Shown here: positions 11,276 to 23,087 of the stretch, one piece after another
Layout: every line of letters starts with the position of its first letter
How positions within the stretch are numbered: position 1 is the first letter of the stretch
Source of the DNA: Emydura subglobosa
Taxonomy: Eukaryota; Chordata; Testudines; Chelidae
Reading direction: 5' to 3'
DNA length: 64,000 bases
Assembly (NCBI GenBank): GCA_007922225.1
Contig: ML679941.1
Coordinates: forward strand, 55,205,849 to 55,269,848
Translations under genes and position numbers: made by a program
The notes under the pieces: generated by a model
What the model saw: only the letters and a program-made list of their open reading frames with translations
The model's database searches: none
Told to the model about the DNA's origin: nothing

Positions 11276-11674
11276 TGATAGAAAGAGAAGCCCCAGTCAC
11301 ACTCTGATACTGGGTATCTGCCCTCTCACAACATATCACCACAGGGCACACTGGTAGTGCAGCAGCATTAACTCCCATTTATTCCTTTTCACATGGAAAT
11401 TCTGCTGATCTTCCTCCCTCACTGTCCCCAAAGTTTCACTGGATTAAGCAGAGGAGCATCCCTGGGTTTCCAAGCACACATACTCTATTTCTCTTCCTAA
11501 ATCCCTTCCATAATATTTTTTTAAAATTTTATCTTGAAATGTATCCACTTTGTAGCAGAATAAAAAAAAAATTACAATTACATTTCTGCCTCTCACCACT
11601 TTTTTAAGATAAAGGCATATTTTATAATAAATGCCTGGCTGGATAAGCAATAGAAATGATCAAAGTATGTTTAT
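11276..11674. other. No feature recognised
   Basis: Intergenic; nothing recognised. Confidence 0.4.
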
Positions 11675-11969
11675 TTCATGGAACTTTTCTTTAACTCAAA
11701 ATTCCATGTCGTTCAAGATTTTCCATGAAATGTTTTGTTTCTTCCATGACAATACTGAAAACAAAAGTTTCAACTTTTTTCTTAATTTTTCTATTGAAAA
11801 AAAATAGGAAGTGTTTTCCCCCCACTGAAATAAAATAATTAATTTTGCCAACAAATGAACATTTTTTACCCAAAATAAATTTCTTGTTTTTGTTCTTTGT
11901 TTTTGCAAAAAAAAGTGTCAGATGGTTTTAGTGTCAAAATATCAATGGAAATTTTTCAACCAGCTCTAA
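11675..11969. repeat. AT-rich MITE family, copy 1
   Basis: This A/T-homopolymer-rich segment ends with AAATTTTTCAACCAGCTCT, which matches (inverted) the start of the 40347-40777 copy, AGAGTTGGTCAAAAC. Internal GAAAA/TTTTC tracts are shared with the copies near 34700-35155 and 40347-40777. The left terminus is not clear. Confidence 0.5.
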
Positions 11970-13856
11970 TGAATAGCTAATTCATTAGCTGAGGAAGCTC
12001 AAAAGATCACCCTTCAAAATTGATGTGGTAATCTTAAACAATTGGAAATCAGTTGAAAAGTAAAAATATAACTCCATTTTAAAACATTTCTTTCTAGAGA
12101 GAGAATGATTAACATTATTTTCTGAGTGTGACCGCTCATTTTTCAAATATAAAGTGGTAACTGATCATTTGATGTACTGTGGCATTATTTTTTTAAAGCT
12201 GCAATCATTACAAATGTCTAACTGGGCTCATCATTTATTTAAAATAAATACCTGGGCATTCATGGAACCCAATAGCTCAGAGATATTTATTCCATTCGTA
12301 TCACAGCCTTAGACTTTATTCATTTTAGGAGCTCAATGGACTGAGATGAAAACAATAAAAAACGGTTAGACTTTATTCACTACCTAAAAGGCAATTCTGA
12401 GCATTACAGCATATAAAGGGTACAACATGTTCTAACTGAGTCCTGAGAAATAATGATTTTTTCAATTTGAATAGATACCAGTTAAACAGTAGCAAAGAGA
12501 CAAATGGAACGTACCTAAAAATTAACATTCTTTTTCAGTATTGACTTGCACCCAATTTTGTTTTACACACACACATTTTCATCCAACAAAATGCAAAGTT
12601 GTATAAAGTACTATGAAGTCATCAAAAGGAAATTCTGATGGTCAAATGTGTCATGAATAAAAACTCAGCTACTTTCATTTAGATGCCTGTTTTCTAAACG
12701 GAATGGTAATTACAAATATATGCATGTTTTAGCAATTGTTCCTTTTTTTTTTTTTTTTTTTTTTTTGTATTACATAGGACCAAGACATAATGCACCTGAC
12801 TGAAAATACTAGTGTAAATAACTTCAAGTCTACTGAGAGATACTGGGGTCATATTGCAGGATATGAGAGCAATCAGAAAATGAGAATAGATTTCATTACT
12901 GTAGACAGTGGTCACAGAAGTAAACTGAGCTACTGCTGATGCAGCTTAATGTAACACACTAGATTCATTTTATAAATGATTTATAATTTTGCCCATTGAA
13001 TTACCCCGCCTCCTATGTCCCTCATAAAGTTCGATATTCAGAAGCTCTGGAGACCCCAACAAGTCCTAATTTGCTCACTGAAGACCCAGACCTGCTCTGA
13101 CTGAAGTCAAGGGCAAAATTCCAAAGGACTGTACAGGATTAAGTCTTCTGAAAGTTGTGACCACATTATGGAAACTATAAGAATTAACTGATTTATACAG
13201 GATTTACATTTTCCCTCTTCATTCAGCAGTAATATCCCAATACCATATATTCCTTCACTTTGTTATGCCTCCTCATAGTTCTAGTGGAGGCAATCTCATT
13301 ATTTGACTAGAGAGTTGCAAGTTAAATTTCCTCACCAGGATTTAGGCCTTTACCCAGAGTTGACAGCGTCCTGTTCAGTAGGTTAGCATTTTGATACTAC
13401 AGTTATTAATACTCTAGAAACACCTGGATATGCAATCTAAAAATTTAGGTTTTGTTTAAGCACTGAATAGTTTTGTTCATATTCCATAGGATTAGGCAGA
13501 ATGGCTAGACTTCCATGAGAATTAGCCAGTTTCCCCTAATGAAGGTCCAAACCAGGCCAGGAGAACTTGAAGAAAGACCAACAACAGCTTATGGAAGAAG
13601 GTAGGAATCAACCTGGTCATAATGTTATAAATTATCATAGCTGTATAGCTTTTAGATACACTAATTCCTGGTGATTTCAATGTAAATTGTGATGTAAAAG
13701 CTCTGTACAAAGGTTTGAATTTTAGAGATGTGTGTGTCTCACTAAATTGCTTTTGAGAAAATAATAGGCTTTGACCCCACTGTCCCTACTGAAGGAAAGT
13801 TAGTGTTTTGAGCCAAAGAAAAAAATCTTTTTTTGTCTTCCTTTGTTTATCTTGGA
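11970..13856. other. No gene recognised; includes a poly-T run
   Basis: AT-rich intergenic DNA. A run of about 24 T residues lies at 12742-12766. It may be a poly-A tail of a reversed retroposon, but I could not recognise a body beside it. Confidence 0.45.
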
Positions 13857-13857
13857 T

Positions 13858-13948
13858 GGGATTTTTAAAAACATGAATGTTTACAGTGGAGCTTTCATTG
13901 GGATTTGTGCTCTTAAATCACATTGGTACTTTTGAAAATCCCACCCTT
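13858..13948. repeat. Short palindromic repeat of the GGGATTTTCAAAA type
   Basis: It begins TGGGATTTTTAAAAACATGA and ends GGTACTTTTGAAAATCCCACCC; the ends are inverted copies, and the centre has TTTCATTGGGATTTGTGCTC. This is a small palindromic element without coding capacity. It lies directly beside the MITE at 13950. Confidence 0.6.
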
Positions 13949-13949
13949 A

Positions 13950-14216
13950 GGGCTTATCTACAGAGTGGGGTAATGCGCACTATAAGGGTGTGACTTCTAA
14001 ATCACATGAATGCCTTGCACATTAATTAGTCTGTGTAGATACTGCTGGTGCACGCTAAATGGTCCCTAGTGTGTTTTAGCTTAGTGTTAAAGTGCAGTAG
14101 GGAATATTAGTGCACACCATCAGGGTCTATGTGGACCGATTAATGTGCAACACATTGGTGTGCTTTAGAAATCACAGCCCTCATAGTGTGTCTTACCTCA
14201 CCATGTAGACAAGCCC
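13950..14216. mobile_element. MITE with GGGCTTATCTACA termini
   Basis: The element starts GGGCTTATCTACA and ends TGTAGACAAGCCC, 13-base inverted repeats with one mismatch. Its ends match those of the 10883-11140 MITE, so both belong to related, probably PIF/Harbinger-derived, families. The interior differs in sequence and carries several near-palindromic TTAATGTGCA/TGCACATTAA pieces. The flanking trinucleotides (TTA left, ATA right) are close but not identical. Confidence 0.65.
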
Positions 14217-14865
14217 ATAGTCTTTAGAGCTGGTTGTTTCATTAAGAGATATGGAAAATTATTATAAATAATAATAGTAGCATAATGATCCACCTAATTC
14301 TCTGTGACTCAAAAGGCTGCTGTACTCCATAGGGATGCTGCAGTTGGAGACAAAGGGCTCAGTTCTTGGTATCTACTGAAGCTGCCAGAAAAGATGTTAA
14401 TTAGTACCATTTGCAATGTAGACACTTGTTCACAATGAACTAGAGAGAGACCATAAATCCTCTCATATAGCTCCACTGAATAAGTGTTAGATTATACATA
14501 ATTTTCACTAATTATTCACCTGCGCTGGTATAGAGCCAGTGATGTAGATATAAAAGAACATTGCCAGTTCTTTCAGCATCCACATTGCTCCACTCATAGT
14601 ATTTAATTTTTTTAGCTTTAGAAATGCCCAATATTCATGCAAAAATTAGAACAACGTAAATTTAATTGTAAATAGAATGCTATGTTCTTAATAACAGCAC
14701 AAATAATACGCATTATTGGACCACATCCATACATGAAGAATTGACTCAATATGTATATAATACAAATGAATAAAAAGGAGCAACTCTCAAATAAATATCC
14801 AGCATTGAAGTATTCCCAGTATTTAATGCAGCTTTCACTCCTTCTCCACTGGTCTGGGTTGTTCC
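14217..14865. other. No feature recognised
   Basis: Intergenic; nothing recognised. Confidence 0.4.
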
Positions 14866-14965
14866 ATATGGACTAGGACCCCATGGTGCTAGGCACTGTA
14901 CTGACACAGAATAAAAAGATGGTCCCTGCCCCAAAGAGCATTAATGCTTTAAAGCACTTGGAGAT
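14866..14965. repeat. Interspersed repeat fragment (SINE-tail-like)
   Basis: The stretch GGTGCTAGGCACTGTACTGA, then GATGGTCCCTGCCCCAAAGA, is a common amniote interspersed motif that I associate with the tails of MIR-like SINEs. A second copy of the GGTCCCTGCC block is at 51100-51125. Only a fragment is present. Confidence 0.45.
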
Positions 14966-15137
14966 CTTTGGGTACTAATAAAATGCAAAAAGTCGTGTTG
15001 GTATTTATTAGTCAAGTTATAATAATGGAAAAAGAATCAACAGATGCTTAAAAGGTTAAGAGAAAATTAGTGTTGCAGATAAACTCATCAGAAGAACGAT
15101 GTATGAAAGTACTATCAAGAGATGAGATCATGTAGTC

Positions 15138-15195
15138 CTAGCCCCATTGAAGTAAATGACAAAACTCCTGTTGCTGTCAATGGGACCAGGAGTTT
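15138..15195. repeat. Short palindromic amniote-type repeat (copy 2)
   Basis: It reads TAGCCCCATTGAAGTAAATG, then ACAAAACTCCTGTTGCTGTC and AATGGGACCAGG. The two halves are inverted versions of the CCCATTGAAGTCAATGG motif. It is the same family as 10672-10732 and 50325-50386. Confidence 0.55.
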
Positions 15196-15714
15196 GCTCA
15201 CATGGTTTGTCAGCCATATTGTCTTTTACAGATAGTCTTTCTATCAAAGGTCCTTTTGGGCAGATCCTCCTCTGCTTAGAGAGCTAAGAGACTTAGACAG
15301 TGCATGTACACCAAATTACCTGGAAAGCTGTACAATTCTAAATATTATTAGCTTAACATGGATATGCAAGATTCCTGGATAGGAGACATTAGTTAAGATG
15401 GCTGTGGCTTTCACTGATAGAATAGCTCAGAAAAAAACTAGTGGAATCCATCAGATTAAATAAGGATAGTGCTAAATAGCCTCTTATTTTACTAGGAGCA
15501 GAGAAGAAGAGTCAGTCATTGGCCCCCTGAATACTACTGAATGAACAAAAGTAAAAATTGCTTATTAAATTTACATATTTTAAAAGGAATAAGTCTCCAG
15601 ACTTTCCTACCTCATTACCTTGTTCACTTTAACGCTTCCCCATTTTTCATTCCTTATCACCTGCCCTGATGTTTGTAAATGGGTTTTTAATGACCAACAT
15701 TGTTTTCATCCAGG

Positions 15715-15965
15715 TCCATGACTAGGACTCTTAGGTGCTACAGTAATTTAATAAATCATGATAAACAGTAATGATTTAAGCCTCAGAACATGCTTATGAG
15801 GTACTGTAGAGAGTATAATCAGCTCCATTTTAAATAGAGAGAGACTGAGCCATAGATACGTTAAGTGACCTATTCAGGGTCTTGCAGATGGTCAGTGGCA
15901 CAGCTAGGTATAAATCTTAGGAGCCCTGACTCCTCACCCTCTATTCTAACTATTAGAATGCTGCA
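15715..15965 (-). mobile_element. tRNA-headed SINE, minus strand
   Basis: The plus strand carries the complement of the SINE body (AGAGACTGAGCCATAGATAC, then TAAGTGACCTATTCAGGGTC) followed by the reversed head (CTATTCTAACTATTAGAATG). On the minus strand this gives the head, the tRNA-like boxes, then the GTCACTTAA...CTCAGTCTC body in the normal SINE order. The boxes are decayed. Confidence 0.65.
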
Positions 15966-16030
15966 TGGACCATACTCCTCTGGATAGATATGGCAAGGTA
16001 GAATAGTATTAATTTGTAGATTCCTAGGCC

Positions 16031-16118
16031 CAGCTTCTCATCTGGTGTAAATCAGCACAGATCCACTGACTTCAATGGAGATACACCAATGAACACCAGC
16101 TGAAGATCTAGCCCTTAG
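16031..16118. repeat. 88-bp palindromic repeat (ACTTCAATGGAG core)
   Basis: The left half CATCTGGTGTAAATCAGCAC and the right half ATACACCAATGAACACCAGC, with the core CCACTGACTTCAATGGAG, are inverted copies. This matches a palindromic element I know from many amniote genomes (GGTGTAAATYGGC...GCCGATTTACACC). No coding capacity. Confidence 0.65.
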
Positions 16119-16119
16119 C

Positions 16120-17235
16120 CTGTAGATTGAATTGAAATATTGTTCTCCAGTTTATGTAGCTTAATAATATATATATAAAAAGACACGCAACTCTTTCTGT
16201 TAGCGTGGTGCAGTAAGAGTGCTACCATTCACGAACCAGTCTCGCTCAGCTAAAGCTATTGCTGTATTTTCTCTTCTCCCAACTCCTGTTTAGCACAGAA
16301 GAAAAAAAGGAAGGCCTGCGACCCTTAGAGGAGCACAGACAGCAAGAAAAATATAGTTTGTTAACTGAGGTATCAGAGAAGTATAAATTACACCTCTTCA
16401 TATTATTAAGTACTAATTAAGGGTTGCGAATCTGACATTCTGGCACCAGACATGGAGCCCTGTGTGGTGTCATGAAAGCAGCTACCAGTATGTGTCGGGA
16501 GGTTGATTGCTATCCTGTGATTATATTGAATCTGATCATGGTCTTTTTCTTCTCTGACTAATGCTGTCATTTGAATAATAGATCACGAGTACATCTCGCT
16601 GTGATAATCTGTTATTCAAAAGAAGTCATTGTCCAAGGAAGACTTGATGCTGCATCACAGAGCAGAGTCAGTTTAATTCAGGAGACAGGAAAGAGCACCA
16701 AATTACTGTACAAAAATATACTTTGTGGCCCCTACGTCAATATCTAGTTGCTGTTGTGGATGGGAGGTTGTAAAGTGGAGTGAAAATATCACGACCCAGA
16801 GGAAAGAGTGCTTGACAGTCCAAAAGAGGTACCAGGAATGAGTTAATCTCTTGTACTATTAGACATTTTCTCCTTCACCCTCAAAGGAGGCTGTTATTTT
16901 TGGATATGATACTGTACATCTTGGTGCAGCTTCCGGTGCAGTGCAAAAGTTTATCTGAAGCCTCTTCAACCAATATATGCAGCAAAATGGAATGGCCAAA
17001 ATTAACAGATATGACAGACAAATCTAACTGTATGCACAAAATAAAGTGTTAGCAACAATCGGCCATTTTAATGGTAAAATGTTATCTTTAAAAGCCACAG
17101 ACACATTTGCAAGGGATTGACAGGGAAGGGGAAAGTGCATCTGCAGCTGTTCCAGAGGCATTCTGCAAAAACTTGCTCAGGGCACTGGGGAGCACATAGA
17201 AGAGTGACAACAACCTTTTTCAAGCGAGCCTTGAA
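16120..17235. other. No feature recognised
   Basis: Intergenic; a short AT dinucleotide run at about 16169-16178. No gene or repeat ends seen. Confidence 0.4.
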
Positions 17236-17240
17236 CCAGT

Positions 17241-17675
17241 GGCCTTATCTACACTTACCTCCACTTCTGGCAGCGTATAGGGTACGTGCAGCTAGCTACA
17301 TGTGGCATACTCACAATGGTGTGTAGCTATGCACAGCAGTGAAAAGCTCTGGCAGGAGGGAGGCAGCAGTGAAAGGATCTGGCAGGGTGGAACTGCCAGG
17401 ATCTTTCCCCACTGCCTCCCACTGACAGAGTTTCCCCCCATGACCAGGGAAAGGCTGGAAAGGCTCCAGCAATGGGACAGTACACTGCTAAATATAGCAG
17501 TGAGGAACTTAGAGGCACTACTTGGGTGTGTGCAGAGCCTAGTAAGGTATTATATATCCTACGATTTAGGTGTGCAGGGCACTCTACTCAACTCACCTAA
17601 GCAGTACCTCACCATCTACACTGCTATTTATAACCATGTTAGCTGGGCGTGCAGGCTCTACACATCAGCACAAAA
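17241..17675. mobile_element. Probable non-autonomous DNA element
   Basis: The segment opens near CCTTATCTACACTTACCTCC and closes with GTTAGCTGGGCGTGCAGGCT followed by CTACACATCAG. These ends share the TCTACAC motif, but as visible inverted repeats they are weak. The interior is GC-richer than its flanks and contains repeated GGCAGGRYGG... motifs. The 125-codon frame across 17302-17679 has no similarity I recognise. The call rests mainly on composition and on resemblance to turtle repeats. Confidence 0.4.
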
Positions 17676-19483
17676 CTAGACCTATTAGTTCCACTGATGT
17701 GGCTAATAAGGTGTTCCTCTTTCTTCCCTCAGCCAAAGATCCAGAATTCTGACAGCCCCTGCACATGTTCACAAAAGCAGGAAAACCAAAATCTGACCCT
17801 GAGCAGAATCTGCCTTGTGCCGAAGTCTTAAATTGTCCAAAATTGGGGAAAAGGTAGAGGGAAGCTCATTTTAATTTATAAACAGGTTATGGAGAACTGA
17901 GGAAAGGTAAGAGTCAAAGAAATGGTAGGCAATGTTTGTTTGGACTGAAATAATTGTTAATTAGGTGTTTCCAAGGTTTCTGGGGAGATTATAAATTTCT
18001 TATAGCAACAGCCCAGAATCTTAAAATGAGAAGTGACTGTGTATGAATGAATAGACGTTTGCTTGGGGCACTATTGATGGCACAAAGTTGCCATCCCTTT
18101 TGGACATTTTTTTTTCGGGGGAGCACTTGCCTAGTGATGGGTGGAAGAGTGACAGGAATCTTGGGGCAGCACTACCTTCATCGCATTACCTTCACATCAC
18201 ATTGACACTGCGGTTGCCATTACCAGCACCAAAGATGGAGAGACCTAAATTCACACTATTGAGCTTTATTTTTCCTAATCCCATAAGATGTTCTCACCAA
18301 ACCAGATGAGGAAAGGAACTTAGATAACTTCCTCATCTTCATGGCTGGGTCCTGAGCAACTCCTTCACCTTATTCCTCTTGCCTCCTTTCTGCCTTTTTT
18401 GCCTTTAGTCTAATAAAAGTCCATCTTAACCAGCTAGAGCAAATCTGATCTTGCAATAAAATCTTTTCTGCCCACCCTCTGGCCATAAGAAAATAAGAAT
18501 AACCCAGCCAAAGGTTTTCTAGTGTCAGGGGAGTAAAGCTGAGCTCCAAGAGTGGCTTACTGGTTCATGGGCCACATGATCTGCAAGCATCAGCTGCAGA
18601 AACTGATTTTTCTTATCTTTCACTGTTCTTTTGTCTCTTTCTCTTGTGCGTGTAGTTGTCTTGTTTTGTCATAAAAAGAAAATCTGATTCAAACAATACT
18701 TGAGAGCTGCCACTTAGCATGAACTTTGACATTTGATTCTATTTAACAGAATTTCAAATTATTTCAGTTGCCTTAAATTCATTAGACAAATAGAGAGAAG
18801 AAATGAAGTTTGATCATATGCAGACTGAGTTATTTATGTTTTAAATATTTTGGGTTTCCCCACTTATGTGGTGTGCTTAATACATTTAAAAAGAATGTCT
18901 TGTTTGGGGGTTTACCACAAGCAAAACTAACTTCACAGCAACAGAATCCAAAACCTAAATTATTTTTATTCGGATAGTAAGGAAGGTAGGAATTAGGTAT
19001 TTTTTAAAATGATAACATCTTAAAAACCTTCTGTGGTTCTCACATCTGGGGAAATGGCTTACCAGGAATTCAAAATAAAGTCTCAATATCAATCTAAATC
19101 TAAAATATTTTGGGGTGGTTGGACTTGAGTCTTTGGGCCAGACCCATCTTAGTTATAATCATTGCATGAAAAAATAAGTTATGTTCATCAATATGTTTCA
19201 AAGTGTATAGATAATCACATACTTTCTTTTCTTACTTCAGATGATGAAGACATTGTTTGTGCCCTAGTATTATTTTTACAGGACATGTGTAAATAATACC
19301 TTCCTACTTGATCTATTTGTTTGATGTACCATTGTAATGTGGGACACAGAAAAAAGCCAATTGCCTGCTCACACGTGTTTACCAAAGCTTGTAATTGGGG
19401 AATTATAAATGTAATTATCCAAGAGACATTTGCCTCTAGAATAACAAGTGCATCTCTGGCACAGCTTTTTCACTTTGAATCAG
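17676..19483. other. No feature recognised
   Basis: Intergenic; nothing supported. Confidence 0.4.
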
Positions 19484-19607
19484 AAATCCAGGAAAGGACA
19501 AGGAAACAATGTGATCAGCAGAAAGAACAAGCAAAGCTGAAAAAAGAAGAAAACAGAGACAGATGGAGAAATCTGTGTTACATCACACAGAACCAGCGCT
19601 TCAGCAA
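19484..19607 (+). other. Candidate coding exon (unidentified protein)
   Basis: An open frame covers this stretch and encodes a charged, Lys/Glu/Gln/Arg-rich peptide (RTRKQCDQQKEQAKLKKEEN, then RDRWRNLCYITQNQRFSK) likely to form a helix or coiled coil. It is preceded by a pyrimidine-rich tract ending in TTTGAATCAG and followed by GTAAGG. The donor has A at -1, which is weaker than the consensus G. I do not recognise the protein. The frame stays open upstream to 19321, so the acceptor is uncertain (another AG is at 19463). Confidence 0.25.
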
Positions 19608-20985
19608 GTAAGGATATTAATTGCTCAGTACATATACACAATGACAAACAGAGATTATTTAGAGTAAAAATGGACTTTTTTCCTAATGTGTCCTGTATGA
19701 TGGCTACGGATTGCTCTTCTATTTGCACAATCCTGTTTGAGCTCTGCTAACCAAATCACTTTAGGGTTGCATGAAAAAATGAGTGATTAACCCTTAATTC
19801 GCCCATCATGTTGCCTTTCAAATTGTCTTATCTTAAAATATCATCTGTCTCTGCATCCAGCTCAGGCTGTCCCTGACATTCTACCACATGACAAGGCTCT
19901 TGCTTCCCCTGAGCAGGAAGCTTTAGGATTTAGGGTCATTTTTTTAAAAGAGACTTACTAAGAAAGATCATCTGACAGAGAAACTGGGTATGAGGACTGC
20001 ACCTAAAAATAAAGATTTTATTTAGGAAGCCTTAGATTATGCTTGCTCCTACTTAGGCATTGCCCTCTGACTAAGCCTACTCCTGGAATGATGCTCTGAA
20101 TCAGGGAAACCATACTTAGACTGACAGCAATCATACGTATAATCAGAAATGATTGTTCTACAGAACTTTGAGTAGTCACCTCTTACTTGCACCAATTCTA
20201 CACCCATATAACTCCATTATTTTTAATGGTGCTATAATAGGGTAAATATAGGGACAATTAGACCCTAGATGTCTTTAATATAATCATTATTGTGAGGTAG
20301 GACCCTAATGTTGTTGTAAGCTACAGCATCCATTATTTCAGTACTTAAAATATTCTTCCAAGTCCAAAAACTTGCTCTTAGAAAAAAGGAGGAGCTTCTC
20401 AAGAAAGTGTGGAGTCTCGACCAGACACAACATTAGTGACAGCATATTTTAAAGTAACAGAAAGTAAATTATGTTCCACAGACTTCAATACTTTGAGGCT
20501 GTTTGGTTTTTTTAAGCAAGGTGGGTCACAGGACACCAGATGTTTGGGGGACTGATAACCGAACACAGAGCCTTTTCCCCCTTGTGTAGGCCATTGACTG
20601 TAATCCACTCAAATCATTAATTACCAAAAATTGGTACCAATGGCTGTTTGGTGCTGTCACACTAGTTCCCAATACCTACAGTTCACATCACAAAAATTAC
20701 TGTAGCTGGCACCCTTGTTAGCTGTTGTATTAGGGAGACCAAGGAGTGAATGGACATGTAGACTTAATAACCTCATTTTCCTTGGGGGAGGTCCTTTCAC
20801 ATTAGAGATGGGGAAGTGTGAGGAAGCTTTCACTCTTAGTGCATGTGCTGTATCTAGGCTTTGTTCTCCCAGCCTTTCGATCTGGAACAGGCTCTAAATT
20901 CATATTATTATTGTTTTTTAGTGGACTAACGTCCACTCTTGCAGTAAAAACATAAATATCAAAGGGCGGAAGCAAAGTGTTTTTC
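19608..20985. other. No feature recognised
   Basis: Intergenic; nothing supported. Confidence 0.4.
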
Positions 20986-21009
20986 TAAAAGATGCGCTCT
21001 AGGAATTAT

Positions 21010-21320
21010 TTTAGGAAAGTTCTGTGGCCTGTGCTATACAGGAGGTCAGGCCTTTCTCTGCAGCATGGGACATGGGTCATTTGCTGGTGGATTCTCTGTA
21101 CCATGAAGTCTTTAAACCATGATTTGAGGACTTCACTAACTCAGTCATAGATTAGGGTTCTATTACAGGCTATTATATATAGGATATATAGATATTTTAT
21201 ATATCTGTTATAGGAGTGGGTGGGTGAGGTTCTGTGGCTTGCATTGTGCAGAAGGTCAGACTAGCTAATGATGATGGTCCCTTCTGGCCTTAAAGTCTAT
21301 GAGTCGATCACAATGGTCCC
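21010..21320 (+). mobile_element. LINE 3'-end sequence (CR1/L2-like tail), rearranged
   Basis: A typical reptile LINE tail is present: GGTTCTGTGGCTTGCATTGT, then GCAGAAGGTCAGACTAGCTA and GGTCCCTTCTGGCCTTAAAG, ending TCTATGAGTC near 21306. An extra GTTCTGTGGCCTGTGCTATA block at about 21019-21045 precedes the upstream part of the same tail, suggesting two tails or a duplication. A further GGTCCCTTCTGGCTTTGGAA block sits at 21314-21345. An AT-rich run at 21170-21210 interrupts the unit. Confidence 0.6.
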
Positions 21321-21810
21321 TTCTGGCTTTGGAATCCATGACCTTCTAGGGACCAGTTCTCCTAATTACTGTGTACTACTCTGAATGTTCTTGCTGAGAA
21401 AATAATTCCTTGTTTCTAGGCCCCTGATACGTATAAAGAATTGCTAACATACTACACATGACTTCTATTCAAATATGAACCTCCACTGATTATCATATGT
21501 TAAATACATGAAATAATAATCACATTACAAAACTAATACCTAGTTCTATTAAAATGAATCTACATTAGCCAGAGTAATTATACAAAAATAATTAACTTCA
21601 TCTGCATATCCAAATATAATCACTGAGGCTCAGGTTCTCATACCCTTACCTGTGTTAAATAGCATCCTGCTCCACAAGTGGTCCGGTTGAGCTCAGTAAG
21701 GTGACAATAAGATATTGTTCAACATGAGTAAGCGGATCTGTTCCAAAGGATGTCATACTCGCCTCAGTTGCATGTATGCTGCAGGAGGAAGCAAAAGCAC
21801 TTAGACATGG

Positions 21811-21906
21811 ATGATTTAGCTGAGGTTAGTCCTGCTTTGAGCAGGAGGTTGGACTACATGATCTGCTGAGGTCCCTTCCAACTCTAATCTTCAATGATTC
21901 TATGAT
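21811..21906 (+). mobile_element. CR1 3'-tail fragment
   Basis: It reads TTTAGCTGAGGTTAGTCCTG, then GGTTGGACTACATGATCTGC, and ends AATGATTCTATGAT, the CR1 3' terminus. It matches the tail of the 35-kb CR1 (37490-37587) closely. It is a short, heavily 5'-truncated insertion. Confidence 0.85.
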
Positions 21907-21977
21907 AACCCTGATGCAAACACCACTCATCAGCCCATCTTTAATATTTAGTAAATTTGGCAATATATTTAATTTTA

Positions 21978-23087
21978 TATCATGATTTTTGACACAATCC
22001 CACACAGCATTCTCATAAGCAAACTAGGGAAATATGGCCTAGATGAAATTAATATAGATGAGTCCACAACTGGTTGAAAGACCGTACTCGAAGTGTAATT
22101 ATCCATGGTTCACTGTTAGACTGGGAGGGTGTATCTAGTTGGGTCCTGCAGAGGTCAGTCCTGGGTCTGGTACTAGTCAATGTTTTCATTAATGACTGAA
22201 TTATGGAGTGGAGAGTATGCTTATAAAATCTGCAAGTGACACCAAGCTGGGAGGGCTTGCAAGGACTTTGGAGGACAAGATTAGAATTCAAAACGATTTT
22301 AAATTGGAGAATTGGTCTGAAATCAACAAGATGAAATTCAGTAAAGACAAGTACAAAGTATAACATTTAAGAAGGAAAAATCAAATGCACAACTACACAA
22401 TGGGGAATAACTGGCTAGGCTGTAGTACTGTGAAAAGGATCTGGGGGTTATAGCTGATCAAAAATTGAATACAAGTCAACAATGTGATGCAGTTGCAAAA
22501 AAGGCTAATATCATTCTGGAGTGTATTAACAGGAGTGTAGTATGTAAGCTACAGGAAGTAATTGTCCCATTCTATTCAGAACTGGTGAGGCCTCAGCTGG
22601 GGGTACTCTGTCCAGTTCTGGGAAGGAAAGATATGGACAACTTGAAGAGAGTCCAGAAGAGAGCAACAAAAATGATAAAAGAAAATGTGACCTGTCAGAA
22701 AAGGTTAAAAAAACTGGGCATGGTTAGTCTTGAGAAAAGAAGATTGAGGGAGGACCTGATATCACTCTTTAAATATGTTAAGGGCTGTTATGAAGAGGAT
22801 GAAGATAAATTGTTCTTGGCATCCACTGAAGCTAGGACAAGAAGTAATAAACAATGAGATTTAGGTTAGATATTAAAAAAATCTTTTTAACTATAAGGAT
22901 ATTTAAGCTCTAGAAGAAGCTTCCAAAGGAGGTTGTGAAATCCCCATCATTGAAGGTTTTTAAGAACAGGTTGGACAAACATCTGTCTGGGATGGTCTGG
23001 GTTTACTTGGCCCTGCCTCAGTGCAGAAGGCTGGACTTGGTGACCTCTCGAGGTCCCTTCCAGCCCTAAATTTCTATGACTCTATGC
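21978..23087 (+). mobile_element. CR1 LINE, 5'-truncated, plus strand
   Basis: Similarity starts in the RT palm (ATGATTTTTGACACAATCCC, matching the FDTVSH block) and runs to the 3' tail ending TTTCTATGACTCTATG near 23086. This is the same layout as the intact copy at 35345-37587, but with many base changes and indels. Reading frames are broken throughout. Confidence 0.85.
22040..22857 (+). pseudogene. CR1 RT pseudogene
   Basis: The conserved blocks are found in mixed frames. The catalytic FADDTKLGG box reads KSASDTKLGG near 22226-22252, so the first catalytic Asp is Ser. The longest frame (22465-22857) keeps the thumb and C-terminal part: QQCDAVAKKANIILECINRS, ELVRPQLGVLCPVLGRKDMD and NLKRVQKRATKMI. 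It ends at TGA 22855-22857. The enzyme is dead. Confidence 0.8.

Noticed and set aside
12742..12766. Poly-T as the tail of a reversed processed pseudogene
   Set aside because: No gene-like sequence or target duplication could be found beside it.
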